Both the position numbers and the translations under genes were made by a program. This document shows positions 46,839-58,190 of a DNA stretch of 64,000 nucleotides, piece by piece. Below the pieces are notes generated by a model. The model saw only the letters and a list, made by a program, of their open reading frames with translations. It made no database searches and was not told the DNA's origin. The number at the start of each line of letters is the position of its first letter. The stretch's first letter is position 1. The DNA is from Dendrobium chrysotoxum (Eukaryota > Streptophyta > Magnoliopsida > Asparagales > Orchidaceae). Location: contig CM034298.1 of assembly GCA_019925795.1 (NCBI GenBank), positions 24,295,556 to 24,359,555 of the forward strand. Reading direction: 5' to 3'.

Positions 46839-48246
46839 TGTTAGACCTCATGAGTCATGAGCTTGGTGTATAGATTATGATTTTGATGATCACAAATGTG
46901 ATTGATTATGTTAATTTAAATTATATATAAGCGTGCAAGTCATCTCTTTCAAATTAACTTTTTTAATTTACCACACGATATATATTGTCCTGTACAATAT
47001 AGAATTTTCAATTTAAAACCCATCATTATCCATTATTTTTCAAAAATAGGAAAATTCAAATTTGAACTAAACAAACTGTATGTAACCTCTATACTATATG
47101 AATATTTAAGATATTTACTTATTTCAGGCTCGAAAATCGAAGAGTCGAATCAAGATGCGTACAGTATGATATATATCGTATAGTCTGAACAACTAAAGAG
47201 GTTGTCTGTACGATCCCATGTCGGATAATCCAAATCAATATCCTGAGTTGACAAATTAAACTAATTGTATTGTACAATCTGAATTGTATAATCCAATCTA
47301 TTTGATTATACTGTCCGATAAAATAGAGAATGATTTTTAGGGTTTCAGGTTGATTGAACTAATCGTCTTATATGGTTCTTGGATCGTACTGTACGATCAG
47401 GTCGTCAAATTTATTAAACATCCCTTTTAGGGTTTCTTTTGAAGCCATCTTATAAATAACTAAACTTTAAGAAACCAAAAGAGTTTTATCCTAGATTTTT
47501 TCAGAGCTTTCAAGAGAATGGTGAGTGTTTTGTAAGTTTGATTGGAGAAAACTTGAGAGAAATCTTATGGAGGAGTCTAAAAGATTTGTATATGAGGTTC
47601 ACCACGATTGTTCCAGCTCAATCTATTTATCCTTTGAGTTGTTCTAAAGGCTCTAGGAAGTCTTGGTATAAAGACTCTGGATCTAGCTTGGGATGCTAGG
47701 GTGTGAAGGCTATTCGAGGAGATAGGCATTATTGGAGAGTCTAGGTGCAAAGACTTTGAATCTAGCCTGAGAGGTTAGGGTTTGAGGACTTTTTGAGGAG
47801 AGAAGTGATATAAGAGTTTCTGCATTATCAAGTGAAGGAGAGAGGCTTCTCTGCCTTGCCGGGAGCAGAAAGAGAGAGTATTAATGGAATTCCCAAGTAG
47901 AGAACTTAGAGAGTAGATGCATGTCAAGTTGATCTAACAACTATAAATCTGGTTTGCTTGTTTTTTACTTTTGTTTTTATTTCTTACAATTTTTATTATA
48001 CTCTTAGTTGTGATATCATTATTGGAGATCTTATTAAAATTAAAAAAAAAGTTTAAGTTGTGATAATTTATTTTTTTGTCTTATTTAAAAACAAAAAATA
48101 TTATTGTCATTATTCTTGCTTTGTTATTTTAGTCTTATTTTGAGAAGAAAAAAATTGGTCTTTTTTTTATTTATTAAAGCTTCAAAACATTAGAAAATTT
48201 TAAAAGATATACCAATTCACCTCTCTCTTAAGTGTGATGTACACTT
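46839..48246 (+). repeat. SIRE-like LTR inserted in duplicated segment copy 2
   Basis: It starts TGTTAGACCTCATGAG at 46839, has a U3 with GTAC words (47080-47400, including GATCGTACTGTACGATC at 47382-47398), a leader with AGGAG...GGAGAGAG words, and an end near GATGTACACTTA followed by PBS-like sequence. It resembles, but is distinct from, the LTRs at 15-34 kb. The internal region is lost except for the PBS array, so it is a truncated element rather than a clean solo LTR. Confidence 0.7.
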
Positions 48247-48351
48247 AATTGGTATCAGAACACTTTTAATTGGTATCAGAACACTTTTGAATGGTATCAC
48301 AACACTTTCAATTGGTATCACAACACTTTTAATTGGTATCAAAGCACTTTC
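48247..48351 (+). repeat. Five tandem 21-bp repeats each containing a primer-binding-site core
   Basis: Units start at 48247, 48268, 48289, 48310 and 48331, exactly 21 bases each. Each contains TGGTATCA (variants GAACAC, CAACAC, AAGCAC follow) and ends in CTTTT or CTTTC. Only the first is adjacent to the LTR end and could act as a PBS. Confidence 0.95.
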
Positions 48352-48355
48352 ATAC

Positions 48356-48685
48356 CCGGTACAAGTTTTTTATTCATATTATCAAAGTTTTTTAAATCCT
48401 TTTATTCAAGGATACTTATCCCCACATTAGCTTATTTTTTAAGGGGGAATTGTACAAACTTTCTTATCCTTTTGCCTCTTTCATGAATGGAAAAGCAAAA
48501 ATTTTACGTTTGGTATGTATGGTTTCATATTTTCTCGTTCTTAGTAGATAGAAATAATTAAAATTAATTATTTTTAATTGTTAATTATCTCCCCAATAAT
48601 CTTCTTCTTCCTGTTCTCTCTTTCATGTATCCCATTCGTCACTAATCCTTCCAGAATGTTGTAAGCTCTTGTTCTTACTCTACTG
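48356..48685 (+). repeat. Duplicated host segment, copy 2, right part
   Basis: It matches 35475-35764: AAATCCTTTTATTCAAGGATA against AAATCCTTTTAGTCGAGGATA-type similarity, then CTTATCCTTTTGC and TTAATTATCTxCC. It ends where a copia fragment begins. Confidence 0.8.
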
Positions 48686-49130
48686 GTTAACTTATATGCA
48701 AGATTCTTATTAGCATTTGCTTTCTAATCTTCAATTGTTTGTCAAGCAATAAGATTTGGATGAAGTGTAATCTTTTGTCTGTGTTTGTTCTTTCTTTAAA
48801 TACTTGATTTTTGAATAGTTGTATGACACTTTGACTCTCACAATAGATTACGATTTTCATTTCTTTATTTTCAAGCTCCTTTAATAGTCCTTTCATTGGC
48901 ATACCCTCCTTAATAACCTCAGTAGCATCCATATATTTTGCGTTTGACAACAAATTGAACATTTGCCTTCTGGCTCACATATTCCTCTATACTGAGAAAA
49001 CATAACCAGTTGACCTCCTCCTATCCAGATCCCCAACATAATTTATGTTCACATATTCTACAATTTTTTTCTACCCAAGCTCTCTTTTCTGCAAGTCAAA
49101 CTAACATCAAATGACTTTTAAGTATCCTGA
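48686..49130 (-). pseudogene. Ty1/copia RNase H fragment
   Basis: On the minus strand: YVGDLDRRRSTGYVFS near 49030-48990, then the frame 48962-48687 with AKYMDATEVIKEGMPMKGLL, IYCESQSVIQLFKNQVF and DKRLHFIQ. This is the copia RNase H pattern DYAGDLD..RST.GYVF / EAEYMA / CDSQSAI.LAKN / RLHFIRD. It is a different copia lineage from the SIRE-like elements, nearer the Tork/Oryco type. No LTR or RT was recognised beside it. Confidence 0.82.
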
Positions 49131-52100
49131 GGTCCACTTTAGTGGATGATTAATTTTAATAGCATTAATTAATTTCTCTTTTATATCATTTGTTTTGTCA
49201 TTGTTTTAAAAGCTTTGATTAGCATATGCCATTAGAACATTAACTAGCATGGGAACGTTTTTAGTTGTTTAGTGTAATATATTCATTATTTTCATTTTAT
49301 TTTTTTATTCCACAAAGCTTACAGTGATATCCTTCTATTATTGGAGGCACAAGGCTAAGTAATTGGCCGTTTAAGTCCACAACTATCTTTGGGAATAAGG
49401 GGGATGACAAAAGAACATCGGTCACCTTCTCTATTGGTGACAGATAACAAACACTTTGAAGAAGTTAATTTAGGAGTTGTTGAGAGTTGTCATGAGTATT
49501 ACTATAGCATTTGGGCCAAGAACCCCAACTAAATTTTATATCAAAAACCCCATGACAACCTAAGTGTGCCAACTATAGGTCTTCCTCCACAATAACCAAA
49601 GGGCCTCAATGATGAGGTAACATTTAGCTTATTATATTATTATTTTAACATTTTTATGTTCTATACATAGGTAGAACATTTAGTCCTCTGCTATAACCTA
49701 TTAGCACATGCAAGTCGAGAACCATCATACTCGAGTTTAAGGAGATGAGTGAGGAAGATTTGAAATCTAGGTGTGTGTATAAGGAAAGAATCTCCACCAT
49801 TCAAGCTCTAGAAAGTGAGGAAGGAGGGTTTGAACTTAACATGGGTTTTTCCACTGCAAGCTAGGGGCCTATGTATGTCAAGTATCGCCATGATCGAGTT
49901 TAGGAAAACATGAAGAAAAGGTGTTATACCTTCATTACCATGTCAAACTTCAAATAATTATCGCATGTGAGCTTCCATCTAGCTAAAGCGTTGAATTACT
50001 TTCATAATCTAGCTAATCTTAGTGGACCTTCATCTAGTTAGCCATGCATTCTCCCTCTTTAGAATCTTAATTGTGCTTAAATAAAGAGAGATGATGGCCT
50101 TCACATTTTGGAGGCGATTAGAAAGTGAAAAATAGTCCTCTGATCATTGACATGGCTACCTTCTTTGGAAGGAGTTGGGTGTTGCATTTTGAAATGTCGT
50201 TGGATTGAAAGAAGTGAAGTTTATTTTCAATACGAAAGTGGTAAAGTTTATTTTGAATACGTGCTAGAGTTGACAATGGCTAGTTTGGAAAGTCAGGTTA
50301 GCAAAAGCTTCATTGTCTTTGCTTGTTTGGAGAGGGAAAACTTGCAACTACCTAAGGAAGATAAGAAATTTTTTGATCTCTTTCTTTTTTGGTCACTTCC
50401 ATTAACTACTTTACCAAAGTTGGCTTCGGGTATGAAACTCTAGGCAAAAACTCTATGTGTTATCTTGCAAGCCATCCTATTCCATCTTTTTTAATGTAGT
50501 AATCTTTATTAGAAAATACAAGTAATTACAATTGAGTTTCACAACGCCAATAGGGACTTGTTATATTTATCAATCTTAAGCTTTGTTCATTAATCAATTG
50601 ACTAAGAACCCATCTTGATCAAAGGAGGTGTGGAGAGAGATGATGCACTGGTTGAGTTTGCCAAAATATTAGTTGAACATCAAGAACTTTGAATTGTTGA
50701 ATACTATTGGAGAATTTTTGCCATCCTCAAATGGATTACATATTTTATGATCGAGTATGGCATAAGAAAGATGATTTATTACCCTGAAGGATAAAATATC
50801 ATTTCCTTATGGACTCAATAATAAAATTTACAATTTAACAGAGATTCCCCCATTTAATATTTGATTAAACGGTATTTATTTTATTCTGGGGTACAGACGC
50901 CCCATAGGGGCAAGCCCCTATGATTAATTATATCTCAAGCTTTTGACACTTGAGAACACTTTTGATTAAATTAGTGGTTTTCTTTTCTTTTGAATGTCAT
51001 TTAAACATTGGCTAAGATTGATTTTTAAAATCCATGAAAATCTTGTTTAAAGGGTTTTGGCCTTTAGGAATTTCAAGGAAGAGAGGAAATCAACTTGAAA
51101 TCAGATTTTGAAATGAGAGCCAAAGGAGGTGAAGTAGGAGCACTTAATTCTGAGAAATCTCAGAGGTGCTCGGACTATTCTATATTGGGCTTTATATTTT
51201 AGAATCTAATTTTTTATTTAAGTTGACATTTTAATTAGAATGTTGGGGCTTACATTCCAACAACACATGTTGGAAGAGTTGCCCGGAAGGTGAGGGCTTG
51301 TATGGTGATTGGAATAAACCATTGCCTCGGACCCTAGAACTAAGGTGAGGACTACTGAAAGGTAGTACCTCGAACCTAAGTTTAATGGAATGTAAATGGA
51401 CTTACAAACTACACCTCACATGAGCATAGCTAGCTTGACCTCTGGATTTATTGTCCTGCCTGGAAAGGGCTACCAGCTAAATTCATCTAATCGCTTTTAA
51501 AACTATGATGTCTGGTATTGATGTATATGAAGAGTAGGGAGACTGTTTTTATTTAAAAGTAGGGCTTATAACTTGGCTTTGAGGCCAATATGCCTAATTA
51601 TGACGGGTATGCATAATGCAGACTCAAAAAAAAAAAGATTTTGTTATCTTGTCCTTCAGTGAGAGCTTTCTATATGCGACACATTGGGCTATGCATGATC
51701 ATTTTAGGTTTTGAAAAACTTGGCTCCTTGAAAGGGAGCCATGCAATTTTTCTTTCTTATTTGAAAATTATGGAGCCTAAATTGATTTTAGATTATTTAT
51801 ATTTTTTTAACATGTAGAAACTTTAATTTTATCCTAAGAGCCTACCGTATTCATATGTCTAAGCCACCCCCAAGCAAAAACAAGGAAGAAACCTAAGAAA
51901 AATATGCATTTCTATTGCGCACCTGGTAAACAATCAACATATGTTTGAAAATGTAAATTAACTAAGTCAAAATATAAATAAAGTCCCAGTTATTACAATC
52001 AAGCTTGACAGCTGAGTTATCTGCCATTATACAACCAGTCAAATTTTATTTACAGGCTCTCATTTGTGGGTTTTTCAAGCTTTAGCTTCCAGGTAAACCT

Positions 52101-52549
52101 TAGGCTTCACCTTCCACATGTACATCCTTTCTTGGTCCATCTCTCCTTTTAATCCAAACCCTACAAGTTTAATACAGCTCCTAATTATATCAAATACATG
52201 TAAAAATGTGAAAGACTCAAAGCTACAAAACAGAGTTAGAAAGTAATTCATATAATAAACATATTACATCTAGAATTTTGTTTAGTACTTAAAGTGTCAA
52301 ACACCTGCTTCTACCTTATTTGCCACATCACTTGGGAGGTTTTAGCAGCACCTGTCATGCAAGCATTTTTATATTTATAATTTATTTGCACCCCTCTTTG
52401 GACATGACCACCTATAAGAAAAGCATGTATATTTCTACACTAATCACTTAAGGGTAAGTGCCCACAATGTAAACAATCCAATAGGCAATCACACCACAGC
52501 ATCAAACACATGCGCAGAAAAAATCCTAATCTTAGCATGCCTAAGGAGC
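49131..52549. other. Unassigned DNA
   Basis: No coherent gene. Around 50080-50140 a short trace (KERDDGLHILEAIRK) weakly resembles a LINE C-terminal RT block. 51280-51420 has small inverted words (ACTACTGAAAGGTAGT, CTCGGA..GGTGAGG) that foreshadow the array to the right. The open frame 50147-50443 has no recognisable domain. Confidence 0.4.
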
Positions 52550-55500
52550 TGTGCACCTAAGTGTGTGAGACTTATGTGGTATGTCATACTAAGGGTGTTT
52601 CACTTAGAGTTTAGGTCTAAGGGAAAGATGTCCAACACTACTTTTTGGGCTAAGTGTTGGAGAATTCTCCTTAGCTTTTGGAGCTAACAAAAGCTAAGGA
52701 GATGGATACTCCTTTTAGCTTTGGGGCTAAAGAAGAGGAAGGGAATGTGTCCAACGTATAGCTTTTGAGCTAAGTGTTTGAAGATCTTTCTTAGCTTTTG
52801 GAACTAAGGAGATAGAGATCTCTTACAACTTGGAAGTTATAGGAAAAAGAGAGGAATATATAACTTATGGATTGAAAATTCATAAATGTCTTTGGACATT
52901 TTGATGTTCAAAGAGAGGGCTTTACCCTTCCAACTTGGATTGGAAGGATGAATTGGAGATAAGACTTTGATTCCTGTTCTTAGGACGAAATTATTTATTG
53001 ATCTTGGCTCAACAAGTAAATTGATTTGAGCGTATGTTTGGTTCACTCAACATGAGTTGAATGAATGAGGATTTCATACAACTTTTGAGTTATAGAAAGA
53101 AGAAAATTTCTCTACAATTTTGGTTTGTAGATAAGATAGGAGAAAATGCAACTTGGAGGTTGCAAAGTGAAAGAATTTCTTTGAGCATTTGGTGTTCAAA
53201 GAAGGGGATATTCATCCATCTAGCTTGGGTTAGTGGAATGAGAGGAATTTCTATAATTTTTGTGTTGCAAATTTATGAATACTCTTTGAACATTTAATGT
53301 TTAAAGAGAAGGTATGTACTCTCCTAATATGGGTTTAGGAGAGTGGAAGAATTTTTTGAATGTTTTCCTATAATTTTAGCTTGTAGAAGATGATGAAGGA
53401 AATGCAACTTAGATGTTACAACACATGGAAATCTCTTGAACGTCTGGTGTTCAAAGAATGGAAGTTCATTCCTCCAATTTGGGTTGGAGGGATGGGAGAG
53501 AAGAAGATGCAACTTAGGAGTTGCAAACTCTTGAAAGTCTTTTGAACATTTAATATTCAAAGAAGGATGCATACTCTCTTAATTTAGGTTAGAAGAATGA
53601 GAAGATCTTCCTACAACCTTTGAGTTATAGAAAGAGATGAAGAAATACACAACCTATGGATTGCATATGAGAGGGTAAATCATTGAACCATTTGTTCAAT
53701 GATATATGATCATTTACCACATTTGTGTTAGGTAAATGGGGAGAAGTGATGTGCAACTTGGAGGTTGCAAGCTCATGAACATTTATTTGAACATTTGGTG
53801 TTCAAAGAGAGATATATGCTCTTCTAATTTTGAGTTCTTAGGAGAATGAGATGGTTTCCTACAACTTTTGAGTTGTAGAAGGGAGAAACAACAAGCAACT
53901 AATGGGCTGTAAGTTGAGAGAAATCACTTGAATATTTGATGTTCAAAGAGAAGTGATCATTCACTTAGTTGGGTTGAGTGAATGGAGAAGGGGGACTAGG
54001 ATTTGAATCCTAAGTCTAAGAGATTATTCATTGGTTTTGTGTTCCAACAAATAAGTGATTCGATAAACTCCCTACAACTTTGGGGTTGAAGGAACGAGAT
54101 GTAACTTGAAAGTTACGAAATTTCATGAATGTTCTTTGAGTCTTTGATATTCAAAGAGAGAGGATGATTCATCTAGTTTAGGTTAAGTGAATAGAGAAGA
54201 AGGACTTGGATTTAAGTCCTAAGTCTAAACGGGATGTTCAATTATTAACCTTAGGTTCAAACAAATGGAAAAGAAGAACTTAGAGTTTGGTTCTAAGTTC
54301 AATAGCCTCATGTGACAATAAGTAGAAGTTTTGGAGAACTTCAAGTTATTATACATGAAGGGAGAAATGATGTTTGTTTGTTAACTTTGTGTTTCAACAA
54401 ACAAAGAAGGGGAAAGAACCTAGGGTTTGGTCCTAAGATTAAAGGACTCGTGTAGTGAAATGTTTGAAGGCTTGAGGAACCCCAAATCATCGTACATGAG
54501 AAGATATTTGTTGGTTTTATGTTCCAACAAATAGGGTTGAAGAACTCAGAAGTTGGTTCCAAGTTTCAAATGATTCATGCAATAATATGTTTGGAGCCTT
54601 GAGATGCTCCAAACTATCATGCATGAGGAGGAAGAGATAATTGTTTGTTGATCTTGTGTGTCAACAAACAAATCATAAACTTAGGATTTGGTCCCAAGAT
54701 CATATGGTTCATGTAATGAAGTGTTTGGAACATTGAAGTGCTCCAAACCATCGTACATGAGAAAGAGGATGATACATTAGAAAGCTTCTAATGCAAGCCA
54801 GAATTCATTCAATCTAACACTTAGAGCTTTGAGAAGACTCCGAGCATCATGTATGAAAGAGATATGGATTATTGTTTGCTAATTTTTGTGTTTCAACAAA
54901 CAAATCAAATGAACCTAGGATTTGACCCTAATGTTTGCTTAATCGCTCTTTTAGGCTCTGTAGAGATCATTTGGGAACTCTAAACAAGCTTTGAGAACAA
55001 TAAGCAAGGGAGTGGATGACTTAGATTTTATTTCTAAGATTCAGAGATTCATGTAACATAATATTTGGAACCTTGAGGAGGCTCCAAATATCACATATGA
55101 GAGGACTGTACATGTTTGTTGATTTTATGTATCAACAAACAAGTAGTGGGATAATTGATCATAACATTTTGATCCTAAGGTTACAACATTTATGCAATCT
55201 AACACTTAGAATTTCGAGGAAAACTCCAAGTATCATACATGAAAGGGGTGATTGTTTATTGATTTGTTGTTTCAACAAACAAGTGGGTCATTTAGAATTT
55301 GATTTTAAGATCCCTTGACTCATGAGATGATATTGTTTGGAACCTTTGGAGGCTCCAAGTTGTCACACATGAGGAGGAGACGATAGTTATGTGTTGATTT
55401 TCGGTCTCAACAAACGATGTAGGAAGACTTAGAATTTGGTTCTAAGCTAAAAGTTATCATGTAATGATAGCTCCTCAAAACCTTGGAGGGTACTTCAGAT

Positions 55501-55860
55501 TACCATGCATGAAAGACAATGGATAAATTTTTGTTGATTTTGTATCAACAAACAAGGGATGGGTTACTTAGGATTTGTTCCCAAGTTCCCTTGACTCATG
55601 TAATGACATTGTTTTGGAAACTTCGGGAGCTTCTAATCATTGAGGAAGAGGGAATATTGTTTATTGATTTTGTATCAACAAACAAAATGGCATGAACCTA
55701 GAATTTTGATCCTAAGTTAAAATGATTCATGCAATGAAGTGTTTGAAGCTTTGAGACGCTCTAAACCATCATGCATGAGGAAGGGGAGACTCTACTTGAG
55801 AGCTCCCAATGCATTGAAAAGGATTCCTAAATCACTTTTGGCATGAGTAGGAGATTTGGG
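52550..55860. repeat. Dense degenerate array of short stem-loops
   Basis: About fifty short inverted repeats lie head to tail over 3.3 kb, with stems of 6-10 bp and loops of 4-13 bases that are T/G-rich. Perfect examples: CTACAACT-tttg-AGTTGTAG (53859-53878), TTTGAACA-tttgg-TGTTCAAA (53786-53806), GAACTTAGA-gtttggt-TCTAAGTTC (54276-54300), and TTTGTTTGTT with AACAAACAAA (54373-54405). Left of about 54.2 kb four stem families recur in order; right of it three others recur. No coding sense is apparent on either strand, and the short open frames inside are incidental. Confidence 0.85.
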
Positions 55861-57119
55861 TAGGAGGGATTTGTTCCTACAACTTTGAGTTTGGAAGACA
55901 ACTTGTGGCGTTATCTAAAGAACCTAGAGGCATGTAAGCGAATCACCACTTGAATATTTATGGGCATGCTCTAAAGATCAATTTACTACGATGTAAAGAA
56001 ATCCTAAAGATGAATACATGAAAGAGGATTTTCCTATTGTTTGTATGAATGTTTTGGATTTGCTAGGAGAAGGCAAGACTATTTCCTAACGCCTTGGAGA
56101 GTTTTCCCTAAATCAATTTTTGATATGATTTAGAAATTTGGAAGCTTGTATTTGGTCGAATTAACTTGCAAATTAGAGAAAAATAAGCTTAAGTAATCTC
56201 TAAGTGTGATGGGGCATTAATCATGGGCCTTTTGGGTCCATGAAACACTCCAAATTAATTTCACTAGAACTTAAGATTAAATGAGCATATTTAGAAAAAT
56301 TTGCAAATTAAGGGATTTGCTAATCTTAGCAAAAGATCTATGGCACATGACTTGATTCATGATATGATAGGAAACATGCATCTAAAGCTTTTAAGAGATC
56401 AAATTAATTTTGACATGATTTGATTCATTAAAAGCGTGGATATGAGTTTCCACTCTTAGAGGGTTTGCATAATAGAGTAATTAATCATGTTTATTTTCCT
56501 CATAGGCTATGCAACACACCCAAAAGTGAGCTTGACCAACATTACTTGCTCTAGGATTTACAAAATGAACCTTTGGGATTCACATTAGATTCTACAACAA
56601 GTCGTCAAATGCATTTTGGATATATAGTAGAGCTATGACGAAATCCACAAACTTTACCAAACTCCTAAATCATATGTCTTTTTGTCATGACACTAACATT
56701 GAGTAAGAATATATATGACATGAAATTTTTTGGGAGGACATGCAAGCTAAACATTCCATTTAACTTTGGATAACAACACAACCTAGGGTTTGATCATAGG
56801 TGAAGATATTGAGCTCAACATGAATGCATTGCATGCAAAATAGAGACATTCAACACAAGTTCAATGACCCGTCGCCTTGCCGCCGTCCTTTTAGCTCTCA
56901 CATGAGAGCAAATCATGAGAAATCACTTGATTTCCATGATCTAAACAAGTGGACAGCGGTATGTAAACGATTTTCTTGGGTTGGAAAGTAAAAGTAAGGT
57001 TTTCTATGGACCTATCGTCAACCACACAGCAACTGGCTAGGGGGGCCTTAGGGCTTTTCCTAAGTTTTTAATATTTTACCTCGCCGGGTTGTCACTGCGC
57101 TAACTACGTTCCACTCGCC
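55861..57119. other. Unassigned DNA right of the stem-loop array
   Basis: The stem-loop pattern fades here. Words such as TTTGGGTCCATGAAAC occur singly. I recognise no gene, LTR or microsatellite. Confidence 0.4.
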
Positions 57120-57790
57120 TAGTCAAAAGGCAAGTTTAAGGAAGAAAATTGCTGTCCAAGCTATTCCGGAGGAAGAAGACCGCTATCCTAGCTGCTACGG
57201 ACGTCGTCACCACTGCCTAAGCTCCTTCGGGAGTCTTCTTTGTTGTCCAAGACGCTCCAAAGTCTCCAAACTATTGTTTGGAAGCTTCCAAAAGCTTCCT
57301 TGTTGCCTCGAGGTTGCCGGCGTTGGAGAAGATGATGGAAGAAACCTTCGCCTTCGCCGGGAAACAAGAAAATGAGGCTATGGAAGCACCTTTTCTCTTT
57401 CGGATTTTAGGGAAACCACTGGTTTTGACCCGCCTGGAAGAGCCACGCACGGATTTTGGTCCGTTTGGGTGGTCGACGGCTTAGGGGAACTCGGCGGCCA
57501 AAGGGGGCGGATGACCTGGAGGCGTCAGAGGATGTAGACGGGGTCGGTCGGCCAAAGGGAGCACAGGCGCCAAGAAGGAAGTCCCGAATTCCTGGCTTCT
57601 CCCTCTTCTCTCACGCTCGGGTTTGGACGGACACAGCAAAACGAGGCCGAATCACCTCTCCTCACTCTCTCCCTCTCTTCCTATGGGACGCACGAAGTCA
57701 GCCACCGCCCAAAGTGCTCCAATCCTGCCTCCTTGTTGCACGAAACGAAGACAATCCACTCGAGTGGATTTTCTGCGGGATTTGATGTGA
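57120..57790. other. CpG-rich block, possible 5' region of a gene or LTR leader
   Basis: Base composition changes sharply: GC- and CpG-rich from about 57120 to 57780 in AT-rich surroundings. Short open frames exist (57278-57484 and 57456-57785, plus strand), but neither shows a domain. On the minus strand the block reads GGAAGAGAGGGAGAGAGTGA (leader-like) and later CGAGGTAAAATATT (splice-donor-like, about 57087). Unmutated CpGs suggest either recent arrival or lack of methylation. Confidence 0.4.
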
Positions 57791-57839
57791 AATTGGGCGG
57801 GATTTGAGATGAAATCTCAGCCATAGATTTCAAATTTTA

Positions 57840-58190
57840 GATTTGGAAATTCAACTTAGCCCAAATTGATCAATTAGGGCTGAAATTGAGTCCGAATTAG
57901 ACTCGACCTGAATTGATTTGAGTCGATTCGGGTCTGATTGGTTCCGATCAAGTCAATTTGTAAAATTGGACTCGAATCGGCGCCGAGTTGCGTTGAATTT
58001 GGTTCAACGAAGCTCAACGATGCTCGATTGGATTTGATTCGAATCGATATTGGGTCGATTCGATCGAATTGATTTTAATTTGATGAAATTGAGTTTAATT
58101 TGATTAAATTAAAACTTGATTCGGGTCAATTTTAGTTCAACGACGTTCGATCGAGGCTGATTCATGCTCGATTGCGAATAAATGCGTCAA
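57840..58190. repeat. TCGATT/GATTCG word-rich region
   Basis: The hexamer family GATTCG/TCGATT/TCGAATC recurs more than 20 times in about 300 bases, in both orientations, e.g. GATTCGAATCGATATTGG near 58038. No fixed period. Non-coding. Confidence 0.75.

Noticed and set aside
50080..50443. Weak LINE-like trace and adjacent 98-codon frame
   Set aside because: Only one short motif (DDGLHILEAIRK) looks LINE-like and the following frame has no domain; too little to call.
52550..55860. CRISPR array or satellite DNA as explanation of the stem-loop region
   Set aside because: No constant repeat with unique spacers, no cas genes, and the host is eukaryotic. A simple satellite would show one unit, whereas here the stem sequences vary.
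57278..57785. Two overlapping frames in the CpG-rich block
   Set aside because: High GC lengthens chance frames; no domain, no supporting start context, and different frames overlap.
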